Source: Clostridium sp. AM22-11AC
GTDB lineage: Bacteria > Bacillota > Clostridia > Lachnospirales > Lachnospiraceae
NCBI RefSeq assembly: GCF_003473545.1
Contig: NZ_QUCM01000001.1
Location: forward strand, 1-64,000
Length of the DNA: 64,000 nucleotides
Direction of reading: 5' to 3'
Shown here: positions 8,558-16,206 of the stretch, in pieces
Layout of the letters: each line of letters starts with the position of its first letter
Numbering within the stretch: position 1 is the stretch's first letter
Program-made: the position numbers and the translations under genes
Notes under the pieces: model-generated
What the model saw: only the letters and a program-made list of their open reading frames with translations
Told to the model about the DNA's origin: nothing
The model's database searches: none

Positions 8558-8632
8558 TTATTTCTCACAGATTACTTTATACATATCGTAAGCTAAAATT
8601 CCAAATACAAATGTTACTGCGATTGCTGCCAT
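8558..8632 (-). CDS. 24-aa predicted single-pass membrane peptide
   Basis: ATG at 8632, TAA at 8560-8558. The product starts MAAIAVTFVFGILA and ends YDMYKVICEK: one hydrophobic segment (residues ~2-15) followed by a short charged tail with one Cys. An AGGAAAGGAAG Shine-Dalgarno lies 8 bases upstream. The gene has its own near-consensus promoter with a palindrome inside the spacer (8734-8762) and a strong terminator (8486-8532), so it forms a complete minimal transcription unit of about 240 nt. It lies inside the molybdenum/selenium island between yqeC and the DUF2325 gene. I recognise no family; function unknown. It could alternatively be a regulatory RNA with a leader peptide. Confidence 0.6.
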   Translation of the reverse strand: MAAIAVTFVFGILAYDMYKVICEK

Positions 8633-8733
8633 GTTCTTGTCTTCCTTTCCTGAGTCGTAGTTTTTAATTCGTAGTTTTTATTGCTTAACCGGTTTGTTTC
8701 AACCTGTTGGATTGCTTTCTTAACTCTGTAAAC

Positions 8734-8762
8734 AGTATAACCTAAAAATTTTTTAGGTACAA
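8734..8762 (-). promoter_or_regulatory. promoter with a 19-bp palindromic operator in the spacer
   Basis: On the minus strand TTGTAC (8762-8757) and TATACT (8739-8734) are 17 bases apart. The spacer and flanks (8740-8758) read ACCTAAAAATTTTTTAGGT, a perfect 9+1+9 inverted repeat. A dimeric repressor bound there would block polymerase. No cognate regulator is evident. Confidence 0.7.
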
Positions 8763-8887
8763 TCCGCAAAAATAATAAGGTTTTTGAGAATATCTAAATA
8801 TTTTTGTATATTATGCAAAAAGTTTTAGAATTAACAAGCCCGCCAAATTATTAACATGTTATTGAGAAAACTTATCATTTAATCCTA

Positions 8888-8942
8888 TGGACATTTTCCT
8901 ACAAATCATGTATGATTTTATCAAGAGTTAGTTAGCACTAAC
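8888..8942 (+). promoter_or_regulatory. promoter and operator-like dyad of the DUF2325 gene
   Basis: TGGACA (8888-8893) and TATGAT (8911-8916) are 17 bases apart. Just after the expected start, GTTAG-CA-CTAAC (8931-8942) forms a dyad inside TTAGTTAGCACTAACC, resembling the half-sites of DtxR/IdeR/MntR-type metal regulators. The placement at about +8 to +20 fits repression. The remaining ~120-nt leader shows nothing clear. Confidence 0.55.
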
Positions 8943-9065
8943 CATTCTGATACGAAACATATAACTTACCATTCCCCCATACATATAATACAAGAACATG
9001 TTCTAAATACACTTTTCAGGGGCACACAACACATTATATTGCACACACCAAAGGAGGCTACATTC

Positions 9066-9350
9066 ATGAGCGTTGTTATCATCGGCGGACATGACCGTAT
9101 GGTCAGCCAGTATAAAAAAATCTGTAAAAACTATAACTGCAAGGCAAAGGTATTCACTCAGATGAGTGCCAGCCTGGACAAGCAGATCGGAAGACCGGAT
9201 CTTTTAGTTCTGTTCACCAATACCGTTTCCCACAAGATGATCCGCTGCGCTTTAGACGAGGTCAATGAGCAGGAGACCGAGATCGTGCGCTGTCATACCA
9301 GCAGCGGTACTGCTCTTACTGAGATCTTAATGCAGCATGTTCCGGCATAG
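9066..9350 (+). CDS. DUF2325 domain-containing protein
   Basis: 94 residues. SVVIIGGHDRMVSQYKKICKNYNCKAKVF at the N-terminus and TNTVSHKMIRCALDEV in the middle match DUF2325, a small Rossmann-like family of unknown function that in Firmicutes often accompanies iron-uptake or stress genes. I start at the ATG at 9066 because AGGAGG is 8 bases upstream (9052-9057); the earlier ATG at 9039 lacks a ribosome site. It is the only plus-strand gene in the molybdenum/selenium island and has its own promoter with a metal-regulator-like dyad. Confidence 0.85.
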   Translation: MSVVIIGGHDRMVSQYKKICKNYNCKAKVFTQMSASLDKQIGRPDLLVLFTNTVSHKMIRCALDEVNEQETEIVRCHTSSGTALTEILMQHVPA

Positions 9351-9373
9351 AGACAGGCATGAACTAAAAAAAT

Positions 9374-9421
9374 AAAAACAGGACTGTAACCAGAAATTCC
9401 CTGGTCCACAGTCCTGTTTTT
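9374..9421. terminator. bidirectional terminator between DUF2325 gene and csd
   Basis: AAAACAGGACTGT (9375-9387) pairs with ACAGTCCTGTTTT (9408-9420). A-runs on the left and T-runs on the right make it work for both convergent genes. Confidence 0.85.
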
Positions 9422-9459
9422 TGTATTTTGAGATATTTTCTTTTGGGTTTTATTCCTTT

Positions 9460-10632
9460 TTAGTACTCTTTCAATGCCCGTACTGCACATTCCACCTGCT
9501 CTTCTGTATTAAAATGAGAAAAACTGAAACGCACAGCCCCCTGGTCCACAGTGCCTAAAGCCCCATGCATTAAAGGCGCACAGTGACCGCCGGAACGGGT
9601 ATCGATCCCATATTCTGTTGACAGATAGTCGCTGACTTCCCCGGACTCTTCTTCTCCCAGGTTTAAAGACACAATAGCAGCTCTGTCTTTCTGTGAAAAA
9701 TCCCCGTAAATGCGGATATCCGGGATCTCCTTTACCTGTTCATAGAAAAGCTGCATCAGCTTCTGTTCCCGGGCGCCTATGGCCTCGATCCCTTCTTCTT
9801 TTATGTAAAGAAGGGCAGCTCTCAGTCCGGCAATGCCATGCCCGTTTAAAGTACCTGCTTCTAACGCTGTAGGCATCACTGAAGGATGCTGTTTTTCAAA
9901 GGTAAGGATACCGCTTCCTCCTGATAATAAAGGTTTTACAGCAAGACCTTTGCGCACACACAGTCCGCCTGTTCCCTGGGGTCCCATAAGGCCTTTGTGA
10001 CCGGTAAAACACAGCACATCAATATGGTTTTCTTCTATATTAATAGGAAAATGACCTGCTGTCTGGGATGCATCTACGATAAAAAGGGCTCCGGCCTGTC
10101 TGCACCACTCTCCTACTTTTTTTAGATCTGTACGATTTCCTGTAAGATTAGATGCATGGGTCATGACTACTGCCCTGGTTCCCGGTGTGATCGCTGCCTT
10201 AAGGGCTTTGTAGTCCAGTTTTCCAAGGCGTCTTACCCGTTCTTTTTCCTCTTCACCGGCACTTTCCGGTGCCTGTTCACAGCCAACAATGACCAGTTCT
10301 GCTCCCTGTTTTTCCATTTCATATAAAGGACGCAGCACACTGTTGTGTTCTAAAACCGTTGTCACTACCCGGTCTCCCGGTCTGATCAGCCCCTTAATGG
10401 CAATATTTAAGCTTTCGGTAGAATTGGCTGTAAATGCCACCTGCTCCGGACCATCTCCATGGAACATTTCTGATAAAAGGACCCGGGTCTCAAAAATGAC
10501 TCTGGCTCCTGTAAGTGCTTCTTTATAAGCTCCTCTGGAGCAGTTTCCCATACTGGAAATGGCCTCTGCCACCGCTTCTGCCACACAGGGCGGACGGTAA
10601 AAAGAAGTAGCCGCGCTGTCCAGATAGATCAT
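9460..10632 (-). CDS. cysteine desulfurase-like class V aminotransferase
   Basis: 390 residues. MIYLDSAATSFYRPP begins the PLP enzyme; LEHNSVLRPL holds the ring-stacking His, VDASQTAGHFPI the PLP-binding Asp region, CFTGHKGLMGPQGTGG the Schiff-base Lys, and TRSGGHCAPLMHGALG the catalytic Cys loop. This matches the SufS/CsdA-type family found with selenium-dependent molybdenum hydroxylase genes, where it probably delivers sulfur or selenium from Cys/selenocysteine. It is last in the modE-selD-yedF-yqeB-csd operon, 12 bases after yqeB, with GGAGGGG before the ATG. Substrate preference (S or Se) is not visible. Confidence 0.85.
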   Translation of the reverse strand: MIYLDSAATSFYRPPCVAEAVAEAISSMGNCSRGAYKEALTGARVIFETRVLLSEMFHGDGPEQVAFTANSTESLNIAIKGLIRPGDRVVTTVLEHNSVLRPLYEMEKQGAELVIVGCEQAPESAGEEEKERVRRLGKLDYKALKAAITPGTRAVVMTHASNLTGNRTDLKKVGEWCRQAGALFIVDASQTAGHFPINIEENHIDVLCFTGHKGLMGPQGTGGLCVRKGLAVKPLLSGGSGILTFEKQHPSVMPTALEAGTLNGHGIAGLRAALLYIKEEGIEAIGAREQKLMQLFYEQVKEIPDIRIYGDFSQKDRAAIVSLNLGEEESGEVSDYLSTEYGIDTRSGGHCAPLMHGALGTVDQGAVRFSFSHFNTEEQVECAVRALKEY

Positions 10633-10644
10633 ATGCTCCCCTCC

Positions 10645-11478
10645 TTAATATCCCTGCTTTTCCTCTAAGTACATCAGGCCCTCTAAAACAGAGCCTCCGA
10701 TATTTCTTGCCTTATCAGAAATGGTAAAGCAGTTTTTATATTCACTTTCTCTCGGGTCGATATCTGCGATCTTAAAGCCAACTGTTACCGGATAAGCATC
10801 ACGGATCAGACCGCGGACCAGACCGGTAAGAGTTGCCTCTACCTTGACCTCTTCCCCGTTTTCTGTGCAGATTACAGCAATGGTCTGTCCTTTTTCTACC
10901 TTATCACCGATCTTTACTCTGCCGTAAAGCTTTCCTTCTGCCGGTGAATGGATGACCCGTTCTTTTCCGTATCCGCCGATGATACCGGGAGTACCTGTAT
11001 TGGGCGTAGCCGGTCCCTTTTCGATAATACGGCCCAGGTTATGGCCTCTCTGTGTTTCAACTACAAGATCTACATCTACACCTGCACTAAAACCAGGTCC
11101 CAAAGCAATGGTCTTATCTGCCATCTGGCGGTTTGTCCCCAGATTTTTCTTTGCCAAAATCGCATCTACTAAGGCCCATGGACGTACCTGTTTTAAGATA
11201 TTGCACTCCGGATCTACTAAAAGAGGTACTTTCTTTTTCTCTTTTAATACCTCTTTTGCTTCTTCCCAGGACTCTACCTTTATACAGGTCACATCCTCAA
11301 CCTTGCTCTCCCCGTCATAAACAGCTTCTGAAAGCGCCACCTGACGGCGGATCGCAGACGGTGTGGATATCTCCAGGATCACTACCGGATATCCGCTGCG
11401 GAAAAGCCGGCTGATGGTACCGGTAGCAATATCTCCCCCTCCTCTTACGATCACAAGCTGTTCATTTCTCTGTATCAT
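10645..11478 (-). CDS. yqeB: selenium-dependent molybdenum hydroxylase system protein YqeB
   Basis: 277 residues, matching the EF2563/YqeB family. The N-terminal VIVRGGGDIATGTISRLFRSGYPVVILE is a Rossmann-type nucleotide loop, and GPGFSAGVDVDLVVETQRGHNLGR and GKVEKGQTIAVI are characteristic of the central and C-terminal parts. YqeB co-occurs with SelD in genomes making selenium-dependent molybdenum hydroxylases and is thought to act in making or inserting the labile selenium cofactor; no reaction is proven. It sits between yedF and csd with short gaps. Confidence 0.9.
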   Translation of the reverse strand: MIQRNEQLVIVRGGGDIATGTISRLFRSGYPVVILEISTPSAIRRQVALSEAVYDGESKVEDVTCIKVESWEEAKEVLKEKKKVPLLVDPECNILKQVRPWALVDAILAKKNLGTNRQMADKTIALGPGFSAGVDVDLVVETQRGHNLGRIIEKGPATPNTGTPGIIGGYGKERVIHSPAEGKLYGRVKIGDKVEKGQTIAVICTENGEEVKVEATLTGLVRGLIRDAYPVTVGFKIADIDPRESEYKNCFTISDKARNIGGSVLEGLMYLEEKQGY

Positions 11479-11518
11479 ATATTTACCTTCTCCTAAAAAA
11501 TTATACTTTCTAAGTAAA

Positions 11519-11545
11519 AAAGAATGTGCCTTGGCACAAAATGCC
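11519..11545 (-). repeat. short palindromic hairpin after yedF
   Basis: TGTGCCTTGGCACA (11524-11537) is a 6-bp-arm hairpin; on the minus strand it is followed by TTCTTTTTTACTT. It begins right at the yedF stop, so it may act as a partial terminator. The same AAGAATGTGCCTTGGCACA string recurs at 37071-37089. Confidence 0.55.
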
Positions 11546-12166
11546 TTATGGACGTACCACTACGCTGGCTTTGGTCATTTTCTCCACGATCTCATACATA
11601 TTGGTAACACCGCCTACCTGACGCTTTTCAGCCAGTCCGTAGTGGTTTAAGCAGGTTCCACAGGTAAGGATCTCCACACCCTGTGCCTCTAAGGTCTTAA
11701 GGTCTTCCAGGTTGTCAGAACCTTCACAGGATAAGAAGGCACCGCTATTGTATAAAAGAATGGTCTCCGGCAGCATATCCTGCTGGGTCAGTGCAAATAC
11801 AAAGCCCTTCATCAGAAGCTTTCCTAATGCCTCATCCCCCTGTCCCATCTGGTTGGAGGAAAGGACAACTACCATGCCTTTTCTTCTTCCATCTGGTGTG
11901 CAGGTCACTTCTTCTGCTGCAACTGGTGCTTCAGCAGCTTCACCATTTCCTTCTCCTGCAGTAATGGTAACTAAGAATTCACGCTCACCTGTCTTTTCAG
12001 AGCATACAGCAAGACCTTTGTGATCTGCCATTTTACTTAAGTTCTGGACTGCGATCTCGTTATCTACAACAACTTCTACCTTTTCTCCTGGTGCAGATGC
12101 CTCTAATGCTTTCTTTGCTTCAATAACTGGTAATGGGCACTGTTTTCCTCTTTCATCTAATCTCAT
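11546..12166 (-). CDS. yedF: selenium metabolism protein YedF
   Basis: 206 residues from the ATG at 12166. Residues ~1-70 are a TusA/SirA-like fold with MRLDERGKQCPLPVIEAKKAL, keeping the Cys-Pro motif. Residues ~95-205 are a DsrE-like fold with VVVLSSNQMGQGDEALGKLLMKGF and GVEILTCGTCLNHYGL. This fusion is the YedF family tied to SelD and to selenium-dependent hydroxylases, presumably handling reduced selenium. AGAGGAAG lies 6 bases before this ATG; an upstream in-frame ATG lacks a ribosome site and would add an unrelated head. Confidence 0.9.
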   Translation of the reverse strand: MRLDERGKQCPLPVIEAKKALEASAPGEKVEVVVDNEIAVQNLSKMADHKGLAVCSEKTGEREFLVTITAGEGNGEAAEAPVAAEEVTCTPDGRRKGMVVVLSSNQMGQGDEALGKLLMKGFVFALTQQDMLPETILLYNSGAFLSCEGSDNLEDLKTLEAQGVEILTCGTCLNHYGLAEKRQVGGVTNMYEIVEKMTKASVVVRP

Positions 12167-12203
12167 GGTTTTCTTCCTCTCTTTCCATAAATCTGATATC
12201 CAA

Positions 12204-12257
12204 AACCTCCGTTGGCGGTTTATTGGCATGTATCTTGTCAAGCCGCCCGTGGGCGGC
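12204..12257 (-). repeat. two short GC-rich hairpins between selD and yedF
   Basis: AACCTCC-GTT-GGCGGTT (12204-12220, one mismatch) and GCCGCCC-GT-GGGCGGC (12242-12257, perfect) lie between the selD stop and yedF. No uridine tract follows, so they are not ordinary terminators. Similar hairpins recur in other gaps (27144-27160, 58798-58859, 62170-62187). Confidence 0.6.
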
Positions 12258-12266
12258 CATGTTCAT

Positions 12267-13292
12267 CTACTGGATGATAACCGCCTTCTCCTGTTTCGGC
12301 AGGATCTCTCCTACTACGCCGCAGGGAAGTCCCAGTTTTTCCAGTTCTTCCATAATAGCCGGAACATCTTCTTTATCTACAGATGCCAGCAGTCCGCCGG
12401 ACGTCTGCGGATCATATAAAATCTCTTCTGTTGCAAAGGAGCAGTTTCTGAACTCCACCTTATCCTGCACATGGTTTCTGTTTCTCTGGGCAGCAGCTGT
12501 CAGGTAAAATTCTTCTACATAATCCTCACATTCCGGGATATAAGGCACTTTTTCCTTATAGATCCTTGCTGTAGCCTGGTCTGTGACCATTTCACAAAGA
12601 TGGCCTAAAAATCCAAAGCCTGTCACATCGGTACAGCCGTGTAAACGGTATTTACGCAGGATCTCAGACGCATACTTATTTAATGTAGTCATGGATTTCA
12701 CTGCCAGGTCATAGGCCTCTTTGGAAGCTGCTTTCATACGTGATGCCGTACATACGATCCCGACGCCAAGTGGCTTTGTAAGGATCAGCGCATCTCCCAC
12801 TTTACAGCCGCTGTTGGCAAACACTTTATCCGGATGGATCACCCCTGTTACAGACAGGCCATATTTTACATCGCTGTCTGCAATGGAATGTCCCCCTGCA
12901 AGGACGCCGCCTGCTTCTCTTACCTTTTCACTGCCTCCTAACATGATCTTTCCCAAGATGTTTAAATCCATTGCTTCCGGGAAACATACAATATTTAAAG
13001 CTGTTTTTACATCACCGCCCATAGCGTAAATGTCACTTAAGGCATTTGCTGCTGCGATCTGACCGAAAATATAGGGATCTTCCACCATAGGCGGGAAGAA
13101 ATCCAGTGTCTGTACAATAGCCAGGTCATCGGTAAGCTTGTACACCGCTGCATCATCAGAACCGTCAAAGCCGATAAGCAGGTTGGGATCATAGGTCTTT
13201 GGCAGGTTATTTAACACTCTTGCCAGTATTCCCGGTCCCAGCTTGGCAGTACAGCCGCCTCCTTTACAGAATACGATCTCCTGTGGCTCCAT
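12267..13292 (-). CDS. selD: selenide, water dikinase
   Basis: 341 residues. The glycine-rich active loop [14 protein letters not shown] carries the catalytic Cys (Cys here, not selenocysteine) and essential Lys; [10 protein letters not shown] and [18 protein letters not shown] are ATP/metal-binding signatures. SelD makes selenophosphate from selenide and ATP. Its place between modE and yedF ties it to the labile selenium cofactor of molybdenum hydroxylases; no selA, selB or selenouridine synthase gene is seen in this window. GGAGTG lies 7 bases before the start. Confidence 0.95.
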   Translation of the reverse strand: MEPQEIVFCKGGGCTAKLGPGILARVLNNLPKTYDPNLLIGFDGSDDAAVYKLTDDLAIVQTLDFFPPMVEDPYIFGQIAAANALSDIYAMGGDVKTALNIVCFPEAMDLNILGKIMLGGSEKVREAGGVLAGGHSIADSDVKYGLSVTGVIHPDKVFANSGCKVGDALILTKPLGVGIVCTASRMKAASKEAYDLAVKSMTTLNKYASEILRKYRLHGCTDVTGFGFLGHLCEMVTDQATARIYKEKVPYIPECEDYVEEFYLTAAAQRNRNHVQDKVEFRNCSFATEEILYDPQTSGGLLASVDKEDVPAIMEELEKLGLPCGVVGEILPKQEKAVIIQ

Positions 13293-13296
13293 AATA

Positions 13297-13671
13297 TCAC
13301 TCCATTCCTTTTATCTTTTCTACCTTTTCCTCTGAAAAATACTGTGCAAACAGCTGATCCAGATGATCTACTGCATCCTTTTTAAAGCCTTCGTATGCCT
13401 CGATCAGCCGTTCTGCCTGTGGTGTCAGTGTAGAACCGCCGCCGTCTTTTCCTCCGGTCTCACGGTCTGTAAGGGCAAATCCCCATTCTTTTTCTGCCCC
13501 TTTTAACATCTTCCAGGCTTTGCTGTAAGCCATATTCATAGCCTTTGCTGCTTTTTGCAGCGAACCGGTACGCTCCACCTCCTGAAGGAGCATGACCATT
13601 CCCGGTCCAAAAGCTTTTTCCTCAAAATATAGCCTCAGCGACATTCCGTAGTGAAGCCTGCTTTCCCCCAT
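13297..13671 (-). CDS. ModE-type DNA-binding protein (N-terminal domain only)
   Basis: 124 residues. [68 protein letters not shown] is the winged-helix of ModE (LysR-like HTH followed by the GG wing). The molybdate-binding domains of full-length ModE are absent. I start at ATG 13671 (AGAGGAAAC upstream); the longer frame from 13704 has no ribosome site. It heads the modE-selD-yedF-yqeB-csd operon and is the likely reader of the dyads at 17889-17916 and 21626-21649. How it would sense molybdate without its sensor domain is unknown. Confidence 0.85.
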   Translation of the reverse strand: MGESRLHYGMSLRLYFEEKAFGPGMVMLLQEVERTGSLQKAAKAMNMAYSKAWKMLKGAEKEWGFALTDRETGGKDGGGSTLTPQAERLIEAYEGFKKDAVDHLDQLFAQYFSEEKVEKIKGME

Positions 13672-13713
13672 ATAGTTTCCTCTGTTATTCTTAATTAAAT
13701 ACAACGCTATAGC

Positions 13714-13772
13714 AAAAAAACCGGCGGGCCATTTCCGGGATCTTCATCCCGGGGCAATGGCCGTACCGGCTT
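13714..13772 (-). terminator. strong terminator in the modE leader
   Basis: On the minus strand GCCGG (13770-13766), GGCCATT and CCGGGAT pair successively with ATCCCGG, AATGGCC and CCGG, forming a long GC-rich hairpin ending in seven T (13720-13714). It lies upstream of the modE start and downstream of the only visible promoter, so it must be read through for the selD operon to be expressed. Confidence 0.88.
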
Positions 13773-13776
13773 TTCA

Positions 13777-13837
13777 CAGTTTTTCTCCCGGATCACCGGA
13801 CAGTTCCTGCATACTGCTTGCATAAAGCTCCAAACTG
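13777..13837 (-). ncRNA. candidate riboswitch aptamer upstream of modE-selD
   Basis: The minus strand can fold into a three-way junction. P1 is CAGTTT (13837-13832) with AAACTG (13782-13777). One arm is TGCA-AGCAGTA-TGCA, the other CCGG-TGAT-CCGG. CAGTT can instead pair with AACTG in GGAACTGTCC. The arm sequence CCGGGA (13791-13786) is complementary to TCCCGG (13740-13735) in the terminator, which gives a plausible antiterminator. Together with the promoter (13858-13885) and terminator (13714-13772) this is riboswitch architecture. It does not match the Moco riboswitch or any class I know. Confidence 0.5.
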
Positions 13838-13857
13838 CTTTTTGTGTTACTTACTTA

Positions 13858-13885
13858 AGTATAACATTTTTTTGCAATTATGCAA
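13858..13885 (-). promoter_or_regulatory. promoter of modE-selD-yedF-yqeB-csd
   Basis: On the minus strand TTGCAT (13885-13880) and TATACT (13863-13858) are 16 bases apart. Transcription would start near 13851, a few bases before the candidate aptamer. Confidence 0.7.
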
Positions 13886-14027
13886 ACATTTTTAGTTTAA
13901 TCTTCTTTTCTAATCTTCTTTTCTGGTTTCTTCTGCAACTTCCTGGGAAGGAACATCCTCTTCAAAGGTACCCCAAACGTGAAACCCTGGTTTCTGCAAT
14001 TAACGCAGGATCTATATCATCCATAAA

Positions 14028-14076
14028 GCAAAAACAGAACCATTGCAAGCTCATACCTGCAATCATCCTGTTTTTA
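14028..14076 (-). terminator. terminator after the nucleotidyltransferase-HTH gene
   Basis: AAAAACAG (14075-14068 on the minus strand) pairs with CTGTTTTT (14037-14030), with an inner GATTGCA/TGCAAT stem; a T-run ends it. It closes the modABC operon. Confidence 0.8.
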
Positions 14077-14089
14077 GTTTACTCTGTTT

Positions 14090-15043
14090 TTATACTTCTC
14101 TCCCGAAATAAAGTTCAAACAACCGTTCTCCCTCTTTTTTCAGGTCTTCTTCCATTTTTACATACCGTTTTAAAAATTCTTCTCCCTTAGGGGTCAGTTT
14201 GGAAGACCCCCCGTCACTGCCTCCGGACCGTGAAAACAAAAGCGGGAAGCCTAACTGTTTTTCTGCTTCTCTTAAGATCTTCCAGCCTTTTGTGTATGAC
14301 ATATGCATCTGCTTACAGGCTGTCTGCATGGAACCTGTATGGGAAGTAAGCTGTAAGAAATGGGCTGTCTGGGCATTAAAAAATATATCATCCCGTTCTA
14401 AGCCAAGCTGGATCCTTGGATGGACCTGGATCTGCTGTTTCCGGATAAAATCAACGCTGCTGTCTCCCTCTGTTTCTATAGCCTGAATGATCCCCTTGTC
14501 CTCAACGGGAATATTTTCTTCTTGAAAGGTTTCTGCTGCCTGACGAAGGGCTCCTCTTAAACCATCACTTCCCTGATAAGATACAATAGAGGGAAGTACA
14601 GAAGAAGAAATAAGAACCGGATGACCTCTGTGGCCGTCAAACATGGGACGGACCACATCTGCATCTGACTGCATCAGACGTTGCACAGTTTCCCGTAAGA
14701 AAACCGGGAACTTCGCCGGGAGCACAAACACGCGGTCGCAAAGATCTTCTATATAGTTAAGCCCCATACAGATACTGGAAAACATCTGGGTCACAGCATA
14801 CTGCTCATTCCTAAGGCAGATCACCTGGAGATTGGAAATATGTTTTTCCAGCTCATCTGCCTTATCCCCTGTTACTACTACGATAGGGGAAACTCCCGCC
14901 CGCTTTAAGGTAATGATGATGCGGCGGATCGCCGTACTGTCGCCCACCGGAAGCAAGGGTTTAAAAACAGAATTTTTACTTTTATGTCCTGCTGCCACAA
15001 TAACTGCTCCTGTGCGAAGCTTTTTTCCAGTTTCTAACTCCAT
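14090..15043 (-). CDS. nucleotidyltransferase fused to a ModE-type winged helix
   Basis: 317 residues. Residues ~8-200 are a MobA/MocA-like GT-A fold: VIVAAGHKSKNSVFKPLLPVG (nucleotide loop), FVLPAKFPVF where a metal-binding Asp is expected, and FDGHRGHPVLISSS. Residues ~215-310 are a ModE N-terminal HTH: LTSHTGSMQTACKQMHMSYTKGWKILREAEKQLGF followed by GGSDGGSSKLTPKG. The usual DxP metal motif is replaced by PAKFP, so transferase activity may be lost and the domain may act as a sensor. Start at ATG 15043 (AAAGGA 10 bases upstream); the ATG at 15052 overlaps the ribosome site. It is last in the modABC operon. Confidence 0.8.
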   Translation of the reverse strand: MELETGKKLRTGAVIVAAGHKSKNSVFKPLLPVGDSTAIRRIIITLKRAGVSPIVVVTGDKADELEKHISNLQVICLRNEQYAVTQMFSSICMGLNYIEDLCDRVFVLPAKFPVFLRETVQRLMQSDADVVRPMFDGHRGHPVLISSSVLPSIVSYQGSDGLRGALRQAAETFQEENIPVEDKGIIQAIETEGDSSVDFIRKQQIQVHPRIQLGLERDDIFFNAQTAHFLQLTSHTGSMQTACKQMHMSYTKGWKILREAEKQLGFPLLFSRSGGSDGGSSKLTPKGEEFLKRYVKMEEDLKKEGERLFELYFGREV

Positions 15044-15071
15044 GTTTCCCATTTCCTTTCTTATGTCTGTT

Positions 15072-16184
15072 CTACAGTTCTCCCTTTAAAAGCAGGATCG
15101 CTGACGGATCTGCCCGGAGATATTCCGGTACTACTCCCGCTGCATCATGAGTATGGATGGTCTTTTCCTTTTTCCACCAAAGACCATTGCTAAGAGTAAT
15201 ATACCACTCAAATGGCATTTCGGAAATACTTGGATCTACAACAGGGATAAGATTTTCCTCTCCAGCCTCTTTTTTGGCCTTTGCCTCTTCTCCTGCCAAA
15301 GGCTCAAAATCATGGGCACGGATACCGATGGCAGTTATATCATCTCCAACGGTCCGGTCTGTAACAAATTCCAGATTGTCCCAGTCAAGAGCGCGGACAC
15401 GGTATTCGCCGATCCGTTCGATCTTTGAAATATTCTTACATCCGGTCAGTCTTGCTGCCTTACAGGTAACAGGATCCTGGAAGATCTTTCTGGAATTTCC
15501 AGCGATCAGCACATGTCCCTTGTCTAACAGCATAATATTTTTGCAAAGCTGGAAGGCCTCGTCTCTGTCATGGGTTACCATAACAGAAACACCGTCATAG
15601 TCAGCTAATACTTTAGAAAGTTCCAGACGCAGACCCTCTCTTAAGTATGTATCCATAGCAGAAAAAGGCTCATCTAAAAGCAGTGCTTCCGGCTCATAAG
15701 CTAAAATACGGGCTAACGCAACTCTCTGCTGCTGACCGCCGGAAAGCTGTCCCGGATAACGTTTTTCAAGACCGGTCAGGCGGAAACGTTCGATCATTTC
15801 TCCTACTTTTGCCTTTTTCTTTTCCATTCCTTTAAGACCGGCTGCAATATTTTCCTCAACAGACATGTTTGGGAAAAGGGCATAATTCTGGAACAGATAG
15901 CCTACACGGCGCATCTGTGGTTTTTCATTGATCTTTAAAGCCGAGTCATAGAGAACTCTTCCCCCGGCAGCTTCCCCTTTTGCATATTGTAAGGCAATAC
16001 GGCCGCTGTCCGGGGTAACGATACCTGCAATGGATTTAAGAGTCATACTCTTTCCACAGCCGGAAGGACCTAAAATACCCAGACACCCTTTTCCTGCGCT
16101 GAATGAGATGTCCAGGTCAAATTCTTTTAATTTTTTCTTTATTTCAACTCCAAGCTGGAGAGAATGTTCTGTTTGAATAGCCAT
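15072..16184 (-). CDS. modC: molybdate ABC transporter ATP-binding protein
   Basis: 370 residues. Walker A GPSGCGKSMTLKSI (~40), signature LSGGQQQRVALARIL, Walker B ALLLDEPFSAMD and H-loop VMVTHDRDEAF are intact. The C-terminal ~130 residues form the accessory regulatory region seen in ModC/CysA-type ATPases. It powers molybdate import with ModB and ModA. It is 22 bases after modB, and GGAGG precedes the ATG. Confidence 0.93.
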   Translation of the reverse strand: MAIQTEHSLQLGVEIKKKLKEFDLDISFSAGKGCLGILGPSGCGKSMTLKSIAGIVTPDSGRIALQYAKGEAAGGRVLYDSALKINEKPQMRRVGYLFQNYALFPNMSVEENIAAGLKGMEKKKAKVGEMIERFRLTGLEKRYPGQLSGGQQQRVALARILAYEPEALLLDEPFSAMDTYLREGLRLELSKVLADYDGVSVMVTHDRDEAFQLCKNIMLLDKGHVLIAGNSRKIFQDPVTCKAARLTGCKNISKIERIGEYRVRALDWDNLEFVTDRTVGDDITAIGIRAHDFEPLAGEEAKAKKEAGEENLIPVVDPSISEMPFEWYITLSNGLWWKKEKTIHTHDAAGVVPEYLRADPSAILLLKGEL

Positions 16185-16206
16185 TCTTTTTACCTCCGAG
16201 AGAACA

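Noticed and set aside
12180..12266. tRNA-Sec (selC) next to selD
   Set aside because: The gap is too short and holds only two small hairpins; no cloverleaf or long acceptor arm.
13777..13850. Moco riboswitch
   Set aside because: The location is tempting, but the conserved Moco core segments I can recall are missing and the element is only ~61 nt; kept as an unclassified candidate.
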